Source: an uncultured Flavobacteriaceae bacterium (GTDB lineage: Bacteria > Bacteroidota > Bacteroidia > Flavobacteriales > Flavobacteriaceae). From it: a stretch of DNA of 64,000 bases. This document shows, piece by piece, positions 50,001-58,856 of this stretch (position 1 is its first letter; each line of letters begins with the position of its first letter). The notes under the pieces were generated by a model, which did no database searches, had not been told where the DNA came from, and worked only from the letters and a program-made list of their open reading frames with translations. The position numbers were made by a program, and so were the translations under genes. The DNA lies in NCBI GenBank assembly GCA_947486785.1, contig CANKUU010000020.1, positions 1 to 64,000 of the forward strand, in the 5' to 3' direction.

Positions 50001-50275
50001 CAATGTCAAAAATAGACGGTAACGGTGCTCTACTAGCTAATACGAATAATGTACAAGCCGTTGTTTTTGATACCTCACAGAACGAATATATCGTAACATT
50101 TAACCCGGCTATGCCAGATAACAATTATATAATTCAACTTAGTGTTGAAGGTGAAAATAGAATTAATATTAAACAATCATCACAAACAACAACTGGATTT
50201 AGAGTTCAAATTAATTCATTTATTACAAATACTTCCGCTCAAGCAACTTGGCATTTTACCGTTTTACAACCTTAA
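47033..50275 (+). CDS. Secreted phage-tail-fibre-like repetitive protein (track start 46997; signal peptide suggests ATG 47033)
   Basis: MRHTIPLLLFFICTSTWLTAQVKIGENPQNINPSSVLELESSDKVLVITRVTTTQM; tail-fibre-like DAATKKYVDDRI, GNARARAFLGSRVTAAGNPSFRFVDDADTGL; low-complexity Gly/Asn/Thr-rich. Confidence 0.75.
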   Translation: MRHTIPLLLFFICTSTWLTAQVKIGENPQNINPSSVLELESSDKVLVITRVTTTQMNAIRPSQGALCYNTELKAVHYYDGANWINIGSGGGGGTQGNYVLTEDPVNNVVTIDVTPTANGDKIKIAENSISSILIQDGGINGVDIQNNSIGPGKIQDDSITEDKLATNSVGEDALDNANIGVSAFNNDSGYITSAAILSADTPNALQLGSDDGLIYDETPLINDIQNNADAIATLEAAATPNLQTVLTSGTGANIAGNTQIKGLSEPTDPADAATKKYVDDRITNTGGSPTDELIQSGTIVGNNIVITEGVGTNEKVTNIDISSLSTGATDNTTLIGDGSAGSEYAIKPSTTNNQFLKTENGEVVWANAPGNGTTSGTVETDATISGNGSAGSALGLADNAVTVAKIAPGADNQILRTTDTPAGLAVSWVDFPNATNGNQNLSSVLAQGNDANESGITNLTTDDTDDSAAATVGFVNTAITAGKELTNGQILVGNADDEATPVVVSGDATLANDGTLTIANNVITRENLAQDGAKDGEVLKWKDDDGSGEPGWTYSAATNHTGRANSIFFADATTEEPTVATNPDGEAGLEWIQAARNGYGQLVVGLDGAHPQFITRVAQSKVVIAENADPEPIRFPLTIQTSAPPAANGGKTATGILFSAEAWKEGALTKAALSFQRDGDWDIGDFHFLQKQAGMGETRHSIPTLNDKSFSIKSNKDIVIYGGIEINDGTNPATKGTNGQVLTSTGTGVKWQPAGGQNLVLNTTTNQINLVATGSATVSSFAKLDGTTLEAVTKGSDDVIQIKPASVDITDPNQITQVLTTNKTSGAVEWADFSGAEIPQGAVGAIFFSDGAGELKIDSNNLNYDVTANRLNLGTPFTNNLQKFNVNGNARARAFLGSRVTAAGNPSFRFVDDADTGLKSSGVDEMNLVAGGEEIITVKQTATNGNQIIADGSLELNKELIDSDEKKGTSGQVLTSTGTGVLWKQPAVAAMSKIDGNGALLANTNNVQAVVFDTSQNEYIVTFNPAMPDNNYIIQLSVEGENRINIKQSSQTTTGFRVQINSFITNTSAQATWHFTVLQP
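49246..49278 (+). repeat. 33-bp perfect direct repeat, copy 1
   Basis: cggccaagtattaacttctacgggcacaggtgt; identical to 49942-49974. Confidence 0.95.
49942..49974 (+). repeat. 33-bp perfect direct repeat, copy 2
   Basis: Identical to 49246-49278; both encode GQVLTSTGTGV. Confidence 0.95.
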
Positions 50276-50277
50276 AT

Positions 50278-51438
50278 ATGATGAAAATAACGCAGCTATT
50301 CATTTTGTTTTTTGTTCTCGGCACCATTGGTGTTAAGGCTCAGTCTGCCCTACGAAACACAGGCACCATACAAATACACGATGCTGGTAAAATGGGTTTT
50401 CATATAAATCTAATTAATGATGGCTCCTTTGATGAAAACAGAGGGCTAACAGGTTTTTATGGTGATTTACCGCTAAATGTTTCTGGAGCTTTTGCAGCCA
50501 CCTTTTTTAATCTCGAAATTGCAAATCCGGATAATGTAACACTAACTACCAGCCTAAATAACAGTAACAACACCAATTTTATTACGGGTAATTTTGAAAC
50601 CCCTCGAGACCAAATAGATAGTTTCTTAAATTTCTTGCCCAACGCCAATTATAGCGATAGTGCAGACATTTCTATGGTTGATGGCTATGTAACGGTTAAT
50701 GGTCAGCAAAATTTCACCTTTCCTGTAGGCAATCAAGGGCAATTACGTCAATTGGTTTTACAATCAACGGCAGAAAATAGTCTTGCCAAATGTGCTTACT
50801 TCTTTGAAGACCCCAACAACCCATCTACCTTAGGCATTTTTAATACTGGTACAAAAGAGAATGGTATTGGCACTATTAGCACCAAAGAATTTTGGAGATT
50901 AGAAGGTAGTGTGCCTTCTACCATTCGAATTAGTTGGAATGAGCGAAGTGCTATTGCCTCACTAGCTAACCAAGCTAGCGATATAGGCATTGTGGGGTGG
51001 CAAAAATCTACCAGCCAATGGGTATCGCTAAGCGGTGCAAACGGGGTGGGCGATTTATCGCAAGGTTTTGTAAGCTCGTCAAGTTTTATACCTGATGATT
51101 ATGAAATAATCACTCTTGCCGGCAGCTTAGAGCAACCTAGTGAAATTATTTCAACCGACAATTATTTAATAACCCCAAACGGCGATGGTATTAACGATGC
51201 TTTAGAAATACCTGAAATTGCCTTATCGCCGAACAATTCATTGTATATTTTTGATCGTTTTGGCCTTAAAGTATTTGAATTTAAAAACTACACCAATACC
51301 GAGTTTACCGGTTTTTCAACTACTGACAATACCGTTTTCGGCAAAGAAAAAGGTCTTCCGAAAGGCGTATATTTTTATGTAATTACCCTAGAAGACATCG
51401 GGTTAGAATTTCAGGGTTTTCTGTTCTTATCACGCTAG
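50278..51438 (+). CDS. T9SS type-B sorting domain (CHU_C) protein
   Basis: MMKITQLFILFFVLGTIGVKAQ signal; C-term NYLITPNGDGINDALEIPEIALSPNNSLYIFDRFGLKVFEF...GLPKGVYFYVITLED. Start 2 bp after the upstream stop (track start 50248 is inside the upstream gene). Confidence 0.9.
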   Translation: MMKITQLFILFFVLGTIGVKAQSALRNTGTIQIHDAGKMGFHINLINDGSFDENRGLTGFYGDLPLNVSGAFAATFFNLEIANPDNVTLTTSLNNSNNTNFITGNFETPRDQIDSFLNFLPNANYSDSADISMVDGYVTVNGQQNFTFPVGNQGQLRQLVLQSTAENSLAKCAYFFEDPNNPSTLGIFNTGTKENGIGTISTKEFWRLEGSVPSTIRISWNERSAIASLANQASDIGIVGWQKSTSQWVSLSGANGVGDLSQGFVSSSSFIPDDYEIITLAGSLEQPSEIISTDNYLITPNGDGINDALEIPEIALSPNNSLYIFDRFGLKVFEFKNYTNTEFTGFSTTDNTVFGKEKGLPKGVYFYVITLEDIGLEFQGFLFLSR

Positions 51439-51747
51439 CAAAAATTAGCCCTTTTTTGATGGAAGTGTTTTAACCAACCAAGTATAGCTTAGACCAATTA
51501 ATACTAGTTGTTACTACCCATTTTTAAAAAAAATGTATTACCGTACCGTTGAGCACTACCCATGTAGCTCACCTTAAAACCAAAGTATTTTATCTATCAT
51601 TTTCTGCTTTTCTACAACCTTATGCATCCTTTTTAATTGGCAGCAAAAACTATATTTTAAGATTAAAACACGCTAAATCTAGCAAGAATAATTTGCTAGT
51701 TTTTAGTATTGTTATCTAAAAGTAAATAATATTTAATTAGTTTTAAA

Positions 51748-51775
51748 TTGCCGAACGCATACTACCCTAGTTTTG
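51748..51775 (+). promoter_or_regulatory. Bacteroidota-type promoter (TTG-N17-TAGTTTTG)
   Basis: TTG 51748-51750; TAnnTTTG at 51768-51775; upstream of the M15 peptidase ATG at 51822. Confidence 0.5.
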
Positions 51776-51821
51776 GCAGCGTTTTTGTTATATATAAAAA
51801 GAATAGAAAAAAACAGATTTT

Positions 51822-52562
51822 ATGAAACGTAGATTATTTATTAACAGAAGTAGCACCGGCTTATTGGGTTTGGCATTAGCACCAAGTTTGATAATCTCAG
51901 AACCAACCGAATTTTCTATTCTTGAGCTAATGGGTAAAGTAGATATTGACCTACACGGTGTAAAAGAAGGTATTAACCTTAGAAAAGAGGCCTACGAAGC
52001 TTTTTTAGCAATGAAAAAAGCAGCATATAAAGATGGTATTGATTTAAAAGTAGTATCAAGTTATCGCAGTTTTAACCGACAAGAAGCAATTTTCGAAAGA
52101 AAGTTTGAACGCTACACCTATGAAGATAAAATGAAACCAATTGATGCCATAGATAAAATAATAGAATATTCAACTATACCAGGCACAAGTAGACACCATT
52201 GGGGTACCGATATTGATATAGTAGATGGCTATAGAAAAGTAGAAGGCGATGTATTAACGCCTTCAAAATTTGAAGAAGGACAACCTTACGAAACTTTTAA
52301 AAAATGGATGGATGAAAATTCTAACAGCTATGATTTTCACCTCGTGTATACCGACAATCCAAAAAGAAAAGGATTTAAATATGAGCCTTGGCATTATAGC
52401 TACGCACCAATTTCTAAACCCATGCTAACTGCCTTTAGAAATAAAAATATTGTTAAACTATTACAATCAGAGACCTTTTTAGGAAGCGAATATTTTACCA
52501 ATGGCTTTTTAAAAAGCTATGTTCAAGATAATATTTTAGACATCAATCCAAAACTGTTATAG
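51822..52562 (+). CDS. M15 family (VanY-like) D-Ala-D-Ala carboxypeptidase
   Basis: VVSSYRSFNRQEAIF, PGTSRHHWGTDIDIV, FKYEPWHYSY. Confidence 0.92.
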   Translation: MKRRLFINRSSTGLLGLALAPSLIISEPTEFSILELMGKVDIDLHGVKEGINLRKEAYEAFLAMKKAAYKDGIDLKVVSSYRSFNRQEAIFERKFERYTYEDKMKPIDAIDKIIEYSTIPGTSRHHWGTDIDIVDGYRKVEGDVLTPSKFEEGQPYETFKKWMDENSNSYDFHLVYTDNPKRKGFKYEPWHYSYAPISKPMLTAFRNKNIVKLLQSETFLGSEYFTNGFLKSYVQDNILDINPKLL

Positions 52563-52614
52563 CTTTTTTCTAAGATATTTTAAAGTAGCATGTAGTTTAA
52601 ATTCAAGACATAAA

Positions 52615-53382
52615 ATGAACAGGAGTAGTTGGAAAATTCGAATTTTTATTGGTTTGGCTATTGTAGCCTATGCATTTTTTAAAAAATGTAGCAATACCGA
52701 AGAAAACCCCTACACAGGCAGGTCGCAGCATATTACCATGAATGCTGAACAAGAAATTAAAATTGGTTTGCAAAGCACACCTCAAATAACCCAGCAACAC
52801 GGAGGGCTTTACCCAGATGAACGCTTACAAACGTATGTAGATAATATTGGAAATAAACTAGTAGAAAATAGCATCGCAAGAGAAACCCCATATAAATTTG
52901 ATTTTCATTTGCTTGCAGATGATAAAACCATAAATGCTTTTGCCTTACCTGGTGGGCAATGTTTTATTACCTATGCACTATTTTCTAAGTTAAACGAGGG
53001 GCAACTGGCAGGGGTATTGGGTCATGAAATTGGTCATGTAATTGGCAGGCATTCTGCCGAACGAATTGCTTCGAGCGAATTTTGGAGAACCGCTACAATG
53101 GGCGCAACGGTTGGCGCAGGCGACATTGGCAATGTTGTTGGTGGTATAGGACAAAACACCCTATTAAAAAATGGCCGTGGCGACGAATTAGAAAGCGATG
53201 ATTTAGGGGTGCTTTTTATGATTCAGTCAGGTTATGACCCGAACGAGATGATAAAAGTGATGCAAATTTTAAAAGCAGCTGCTGGCCCTAATCGTGTTCC
53301 TGAATTTCAAAGTTCGCACCCCGATCCAGAAAATAGAATCGCCAAAATAAAAGAATCAATTGCGAAATACCAAGGACAATAA
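52615..53382 (+). CDS. M48 family metallopeptidase
   Basis: INAFALPGGQCFITYALFSKL, LAGVLGHEIGHVIGRHSAERIA, ELESDDLGVLFM. Confidence 0.94.
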   Translation: MNRSSWKIRIFIGLAIVAYAFFKKCSNTEENPYTGRSQHITMNAEQEIKIGLQSTPQITQQHGGLYPDERLQTYVDNIGNKLVENSIARETPYKFDFHLLADDKTINAFALPGGQCFITYALFSKLNEGQLAGVLGHEIGHVIGRHSAERIASSEFWRTATMGATVGAGDIGNVVGGIGQNTLLKNGRGDELESDDLGVLFMIQSGYDPNEMIKVMQILKAAAGPNRVPEFQSSHPDPENRIAKIKESIAKYQGQ

Positions 53383-53544
53383 TTAGCGTATATTTTTTTT
53401 TAGAGAAACATAAGCTTACCCTCCTAAGTCAGATATTTCACCTCCACTTTTTTATGTTTTAGTATATCCACTCGATAAAATGCCATTTATCAAGGTTGAA
53501 ATTTAAAAAAAATGGCAAATACCGGACTATTCAAAGCTTTTTGG

Positions 53545-53552
53545 TATATTTG
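53545..53552 (+). promoter_or_regulatory. Candidate -7 element for the micro-ORF
   Basis: TATATTTG (TAnnTTTG) about 88 nt upstream of the ATG at 53640. Confidence 0.4.
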
Positions 53553-53639
53553 AATGCTCCCAAACAACCAAAAGTATTTTAACCCTTATAGCTTTAATCT
53601 GTGCTTACAAAGTACTTGTAAGTATGCAACTAAACTATA

Positions 53640-53810
53640 ATGGACAAACTAACACTCATTAGTAATTTTTATTCACAAGCTTTTAAAGACTGTCGCCCTT
53701 TGGCTATAGTAATACTGCTTAAAATTTATGCCGTTTTCAGTGCAATTTTAATTTTTATGGCAATTTATGCATTATTGTTTAGATGTTTAAATGGATGGGA
53801 TTTTCACTAA
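53640..53810 (+). CDS. 56-aa putative membrane micro-protein (possibly DUF6747-like)
   Basis: MDKLTLISNFYSQAFKDCRPLAIVILLKIYAVFSAILIFMAIYALLFRCLNGWDFH*: one long hydrophobic segment, discrete promoter motif and terminator. Below the ORF-track length cutoff. Confidence 0.65.
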   Translation: MDKLTLISNFYSQAFKDCRPLAIVILLKIYAVFSAILIFMAIYALLFRCLNGWDFH

Positions 53811-53867
53811 TTGGTAACCGTATGCAGCTCTTTTACTTGAACACTATTTGGGCTAAAATGAAAAACT

Positions 53868-53901
53868 AAAACCGCTTGTAAATTAAGCGGTTTTCTTTTT
53901 T
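53868..53901 (+). terminator. Rho-independent terminator after the micro-ORF
   Basis: AAACCGCTT-gtaaatt-AAGCGGTTT followed by a T-rich tract. Confidence 0.88.
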
Positions 53902-54194
53902 TCTTATTTTTCTACCATCAAAAAACCATATTTTTATTACCTCAATTTTTTAGGTCAGGTGCTTATACAGGTATTTTAAACATCTAGATGTGGGATTTAG
54001 CGCTCGTAAAAAAACCATACAATACCTTTGGCTATGAATGCAAGCGCAACTTAAAAAAACTCATTTAGTTTTAATTTTACTAAACCACGTTACTGCGAGT
54101 ATAGCTTGTTTTACCTAAACAGGAGTAGCACAAACATTAGAAAGTATGCATACTTTTATACCTTTAATTTCACTTAAAAAATATAAACCACATA

Positions 54195-54596
54195 ATGCCA
54201 GGAGAAACAAATTTATCCGAATTACTAAAAGGAATGACGCCAAAACTGAATGATGGTGAGTATGTTTTTTCAACACTAAAAGATCGGTTTATAATTGATC
54301 GAAAAGATACTATTTGCGAATTCAAAGAAAATGAAGGAACCACTATTGTTATCGAAAGAAAAAAAGCTGATGCATTAAACTTAAGCTACGAATATACTGC
54401 TTCTTGGATTACACTTATGATTCACTCATCACTTGATGCGGTAGGCTTGACTGCTGTATTTTCAACAGAGTTAGCAAAAAATGATATTAGTTGCAATGTA
54501 ATTGCTGGTTATTATCACGACCATATTTTCGTTGCCAAAAAAGATGCGCTAAAAGCAATTAGCGTTCTAAAAGAACTAGCTAAAAACCAACACTAA
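54195..54596 (+). CDS. ACT domain-containing protein
   Basis: [51 protein letters not shown]. Confidence 0.85.
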   Translation: MPGETNLSELLKGMTPKLNDGEYVFSTLKDRFIIDRKDTICEFKENEGTTIVIERKKADALNLSYEYTASWITLMIHSSLDAVGLTAVFSTELAKNDISCNVIAGYYHDHIFVAKKDALKAISVLKELAKNQH

Positions 54597-54748
54597 ACAT
54601 AACTACCCAGTAGAAGATAATTAAATAGTTCGCTCCTACTCACAAACCACATCGTAGCTATTCTATTTAGTTTGCATTTATTAACTTAGAAGCTTAAATA
54701 TCCTATCCATTCTTTTTACAAACAGGTTAACAACAATTAAAACAAACC

Positions 54749-55351
54749 ATGAGAATATTAATAATCGGCGGAAAAGGTACTATTGGAAAAACAGTTACAT
54801 CTGCAATGTCTGAAGGAAACGATTTAATAATTGCTAGTAGAACTAGTGGAGACTTTATTGTGGATATTTCTGATAGTAAATCCATTCAAACATTATTTGA
54901 TACAGCGGGTCAATTTGATGCAATAATTTGTATTGCAGGAGAGGCTAAGTGGGCTAATTTTAACGATTTAACCGAAGAGGACTACTACATAGGCTTAAAA
55001 AGCAAATTAATGGGACAGGTTAACCTTGTTAGAATTGGAAAAAAGTACTTGAGTAAAGGTGGCTCTATAACACTATCTACTGGAATTTTGGCAGATGACC
55101 CCGTAGTAAAAACGACAAGTGCAGCAATGGTTAATGGTGGAATTCACAGTTTTGTACAAGCTGTTGCCTTAGAACTTGAAAACGGAATTCGTGTAAATGC
55201 TGTTTCTTCTGGTATGGTTGAAGATGCCTACGAAAAGTACAAGGATTATTTCCCCGGCCATAATGCTATACCTATGACTAAAGTTGTTAATGCTTACAAA
55301 AGAAGTGTGAAAGGGAAAGATAATGGTAAAATTATAAGAATATATGAATAA
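54749..55351 (+). CDS. Short-chain dehydrogenase/reductase-fold protein
   Basis: ILIIGGKGTIGKTV Rossmann motif; MVNGGIHSFVQAVALELENGIRVNAVSSGMVED. Confidence 0.88.
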   Translation: MRILIIGGKGTIGKTVTSAMSEGNDLIIASRTSGDFIVDISDSKSIQTLFDTAGQFDAIICIAGEAKWANFNDLTEEDYYIGLKSKLMGQVNLVRIGKKYLSKGGSITLSTGILADDPVVKTTSAAMVNGGIHSFVQAVALELENGIRVNAVSSGMVEDAYEKYKDYFPGHNAIPMTKVVNAYKRSVKGKDNGKIIRIYE

Positions 55352-55624
55352 AAATAGTTGCTAACAATTATGTAAAAGCACTAAATCATTTCTCTTATAA
55401 AAAACGCTGGCATTAATTACGACCATCGAAGAAACTATTGAAAGAATGTTATGAACTTAAATTTGTTATCAAACTATTTAATAAAACGAGTAGTTCTTAT
55501 TTAAAAATCAATTTCATAAGCCCCTTAATTTTTAGCGTATAATTCAGCTAAAATTGCAGACGCCAGTTTAGTGAATTTTATAAAAAACCCCTTAAATTTA
55601 CTAGCGATACTGTTTAAATCATCC

Positions 55625-55632
55625 TATTTTTG
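55625..55632 (+). promoter_or_regulatory. Candidate -7 element upstream of gpmI
   Basis: TATTTTTG (TAnnTTTG), 20 nt before the ATG. Confidence 0.4.
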
Positions 55633-55652
55633 AAAAGGATAAACATTTTAAC

Positions 55653-57170
55653 ATGAACAAGAAAGTAATATTGATGATTTTAGATGGATGGGGTAAATCT
55701 CCAGACCCTAAAATATCGGCGATAGCAAATGCAAAAACTCCTTTTATTGATTCACTTTACAAAAAGTACCCGAATGCCAACTTGTTAACCGATGGTATGA
55801 ATGTTGGTTTACCCGAAGGGCAAATGGGCAATAGTGAAGTTGGTCATATGAATTTGGGAGCCGGAAGAATTGTTTATCAAGATTTAGCCAAAATTAACCT
55901 CGCTGTACAAGAACATACCTTAATACAAGAAAGCGTTTTACAAGATGCTTTTCGCTATGCAAAAGAAAATCATAAACCCGTTCACTTTTTAGGTTTACTT
56001 AGTGATGGTGGCGTACACAGCCATACGTCACATTTAAGAGGACTTATAGATGCAGGTGAGCAGGCCGGAGTGCAAAAGATGTATGTTCATGCTTTTACCG
56101 ATGGCAGAGATGTTGACCCTAAAAGCGGAAAAGAATATATAAAAGCGTTAAGCTCTTTTTGCGCTACTAAAAATGCTGAAATCGCTTCTGTAATTGGACG
56201 ATATTATGCAATGGATCGCGATAAGCGATGGGAACGTGTAAAAATGGCCTATGACGCACTGGTACATGGCACAGGGGAAAAAACCACAAATATTTTAAAC
56301 AGTATTGAAAAAAGCTACGCAGCGGATGTAACAGATGAGTTTATAAAACCAATCATTAAAACCAATACTAGTGGCGAAGTTACCGCTAAAATTTCTGATG
56401 GTGATGTAGTGATCTTTTTTAACTTTAGAACTGATCGCGGTAGAGAATTGAGCCAAATGCTTAGTCAAACAGATTTTTTAGATCAAAACACAAAAAAACT
56501 AGCGCTTTATTTTGTTACGTTGACGAATTATGATGATTCTTTTGAAGGTGTTAAAGTGATTTACAACAAAGATAATATTTCAGATACCTTAGGTGAAGTT
56601 TTAGAAAAAGCAGGAAAAAAACAAATACGTATTGCTGAAACAGAAAAATACCCACATGTAACTTTTTTCTTCAACGGGGGCCGAGAGGTACCTTTTAAAG
56701 GAGAAAAACGTATTTTATGTCCTTCACCAAAAGTAGCCACCTACGATTTAAAACCAGAAATGAGTGCCTACGAAATTAGAGATGCTATTATACCTGAGTT
56801 AAAAAAAGGTGAAGTTGATTTTGTATGTCTTAATTTTGCAAATCCAGATATGGTGGGTCATACTGGCGACATGAATGCTGCTATAAAAGCCTGCGAAGTA
56901 GTAGACAGTTGTGCCGAAGCTGTGGTAAGCAGCGCCTTAGAAAATGACTACACCACTATTGTAATTGCAGATCATGGCAACTGTGAAACTATGGTAAACC
57001 CAGATGGGTCACCGAATACCGCACATACTACCAACCCAGTTCCTTTAATTTTAGTAGACCAATCGCTTAAAAATATAGAAGACGGTGTTTTAGGAGATAT
57101 AGCACCAACCATTCTAAAATTAATGGGCATTGCACAGCCAAAGGCAATGACGCAGAAGGCCTTGGTTTAA
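55653..57170 (+). CDS. gpmI: 2,3-bisphosphoglycerate-independent phosphoglycerate mutase
   Basis: ILDGWGKSPD, GQMGNSEVGHMNLGAGR, HAFTDGRDVDP, IADHGNCETM. Confidence 0.98.
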   Translation: MNKKVILMILDGWGKSPDPKISAIANAKTPFIDSLYKKYPNANLLTDGMNVGLPEGQMGNSEVGHMNLGAGRIVYQDLAKINLAVQEHTLIQESVLQDAFRYAKENHKPVHFLGLLSDGGVHSHTSHLRGLIDAGEQAGVQKMYVHAFTDGRDVDPKSGKEYIKALSSFCATKNAEIASVIGRYYAMDRDKRWERVKMAYDALVHGTGEKTTNILNSIEKSYAADVTDEFIKPIIKTNTSGEVTAKISDGDVVIFFNFRTDRGRELSQMLSQTDFLDQNTKKLALYFVTLTNYDDSFEGVKVIYNKDNISDTLGEVLEKAGKKQIRIAETEKYPHVTFFFNGGREVPFKGEKRILCPSPKVATYDLKPEMSAYEIRDAIIPELKKGEVDFVCLNFANPDMVGHTGDMNAAIKACEVVDSCAEAVVSSALENDYTTIVIADHGNCETMVNPDGSPNTAHTTNPVPLILVDQSLKNIEDGVLGDIAPTILKLMGIAQPKAMTQKALV

Positions 57171-57191
57171 AAAATAGTTATCTTTACACCC

Positions 57192-58010
57192 ATGATAATA
57201 ACAAAAACTTCTGAAGAAATTGAACTAATACGTGAGAGCGCACTAATTGTTTCAAAAACCTTAGGGATGCTCGCTAGTGAAGTAAAACCAGGGATAACTA
57301 CTTTACAGCTTGATGCCTTAGCAGAGAGTTTTATAAGAGACCATGGTGCAATACCAGGTTTTTTAGGGCTATATGATTTTCCTAATTCGCTATGCATGAG
57401 TCCAAACGCGCAAGTTGTGCATGGTATACCAAATAATACACCCTTAGTCGATGGCGATATAATTTCAATAGATTGCGGCGCATTAAAAAACGATTTTTAC
57501 GGAGATCATGCCTATACCTTTGAGGTGGGTGAAGTTGCACCAGAAATTAAAAAATTATTAGAAGTAACAAAAGCCTCTTTGTATGAAGGCATTCGCGAAT
57601 TTAAACTGGGTAAACGAGTAGGCGATGTAGGTTATGCAATTCAGAAATATGCCGAAGATCATGGCTACGGTGTAGTACGAGAATTAGTAGGTCATGGCCT
57701 AGGAAAAAAAATGCACGAAGACCCAGAAATGCCAAATTATGGCAGGCGAGGAAGAGGAAAAAAGTTTATTGAAGGGATGGTTGTTGCTATTGAACCCATG
57801 ATAAACATGGGTACAAAACGAATAAAACAGCTGAAAGATGGTTGGACAATTCTTACTGCTGATGGTAAGCCGAGTGCCCATTTTGAACATGATGTAGCTC
57901 TGATAAATGGCAAACCTGAATTGCTTTCAACTTTTGATTATGTACATGAAGCCCTAGGTATTAAAAGTGATGAAGAAGACGAATTTCGAGCTAAAAAAAT
58001 GAATCTTTAA
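57192..58010 (+). CDS. map: Type I methionyl aminopeptidase
   Basis: ISIDCGALKNDFYGDHAYTF, VRELVGHGLGKKMHEDPEMPNYG, AIEPMINMG. Confidence 0.97.
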   Translation: MIITKTSEEIELIRESALIVSKTLGMLASEVKPGITTLQLDALAESFIRDHGAIPGFLGLYDFPNSLCMSPNAQVVHGIPNNTPLVDGDIISIDCGALKNDFYGDHAYTFEVGEVAPEIKKLLEVTKASLYEGIREFKLGKRVGDVGYAIQKYAEDHGYGVVRELVGHGLGKKMHEDPEMPNYGRRGRGKKFIEGMVVAIEPMINMGTKRIKQLKDGWTILTADGKPSAHFEHDVALINGKPELLSTFDYVHEALGIKSDEEDEFRAKKMNL

Positions 58011-58091
58011 CGGCGTTGGTTGCTAGAGTTTTAATTTCTTAAAAGCACCAAACACGACACCATTAAGCCCAATTAAATTTAACTTATACCC

Positions 58092-58856
58092 GTGTCTAAA
58101 ATTTTTAAATTTATTTTAAACAGTATACCTAGACCTGTTCTAATAAAATTGAGTTATTTGGTACGCCCTATTTTAGCCTTTATTATGAAGGGCAACACCC
58201 ATACAGATCCTATTGACGGTAAAGGGTTTAAAAAATTTCTGCCCTACGGGTACGAAAATCCTAGAGAAAATGTATTATCACCCTCTACCCTATCACTAGA
58301 AAGACATCGCTTACTGTGGCTATATTTAAAACAGAAAACGAACTTTTTTAGTGCACCACTAAAAGTATTACACTTTGCCCCCGAGCAAGCTTTTTATAAA
58401 CGCTTTAGATCATTAAAAAACCTACACTATACCACAACAGATTTAAACTCACCGCTAGCCGATATAAAAGCAGATATTTGCAATCTGCCATTTGATGATG
58501 CTTCTTTTGATGTTATATTATGCAATCATGTGTTAGAGCACATTACGGATGATACCAAAGCAATGCAAGAAATGTATCGTATTTTAAAGCCCGGAGGGTG
58601 GGGTGTTTTTCAAATTCCTCAAGACCTAGCGAGAGCGCACACTTTTGAAGACGATACCATTACAGATAAGAAAGAACGTGCAAAAATATTTGGGCAATAT
58701 GATCATGTTCGTATTTATGGTCGTGATTATTTTGACAAATTAAGACGTATTGGCTTTACTGTTAAAGAGGTCGATTATACCGCAGAGCTACCTTTCGAAG
58801 ACATTGAAAAATATCGCCTAGCCAAAGGAGAAATCATTCCTGTAGTATCAAAGTAA
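58092..58856 (+). CDS. Class I SAM-dependent methyltransferase (GTG start)
   Basis: DICNLPFDDASFDVILCNHVLEHITDDTKAMQEMYRILKPGGWGVFQIP. Confidence 0.93.
   Translation: MSKIFKFILNSIPRPVLIKLSYLVRPILAFIMKGNTHTDPIDGKGFKKFLPYGYENPRENVLSPSTLSLERHRLLWLYLKQKTNFFSAPLKVLHFAPEQAFYKRFRSLKNLHYTTTDLNSPLADIKADICNLPFDDASFDVILCNHVLEHITDDTKAMQEMYRILKPGGWGVFQIPQDLARAHTFEDDTITDKKERAKIFGQYDHVRIYGRDYFDKLRRIGFTVKEVDYTAELPFEDIEKYRLAKGEIIPVVSK

Noticed and set aside
46997-51438. Possible prophage tail module
   Set aside because: No capsid, terminase, portal, lysis or integrase genes nearby; the partner is a T9SS type-B protein, so a cellular surface protein is more likely.
53470-53520. Inverted repeat tgccattt...aaatggca after the M48 peptidase gene
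   Set aside because: Short AT-rich arms with a long loop; compatible with chance in this composition.
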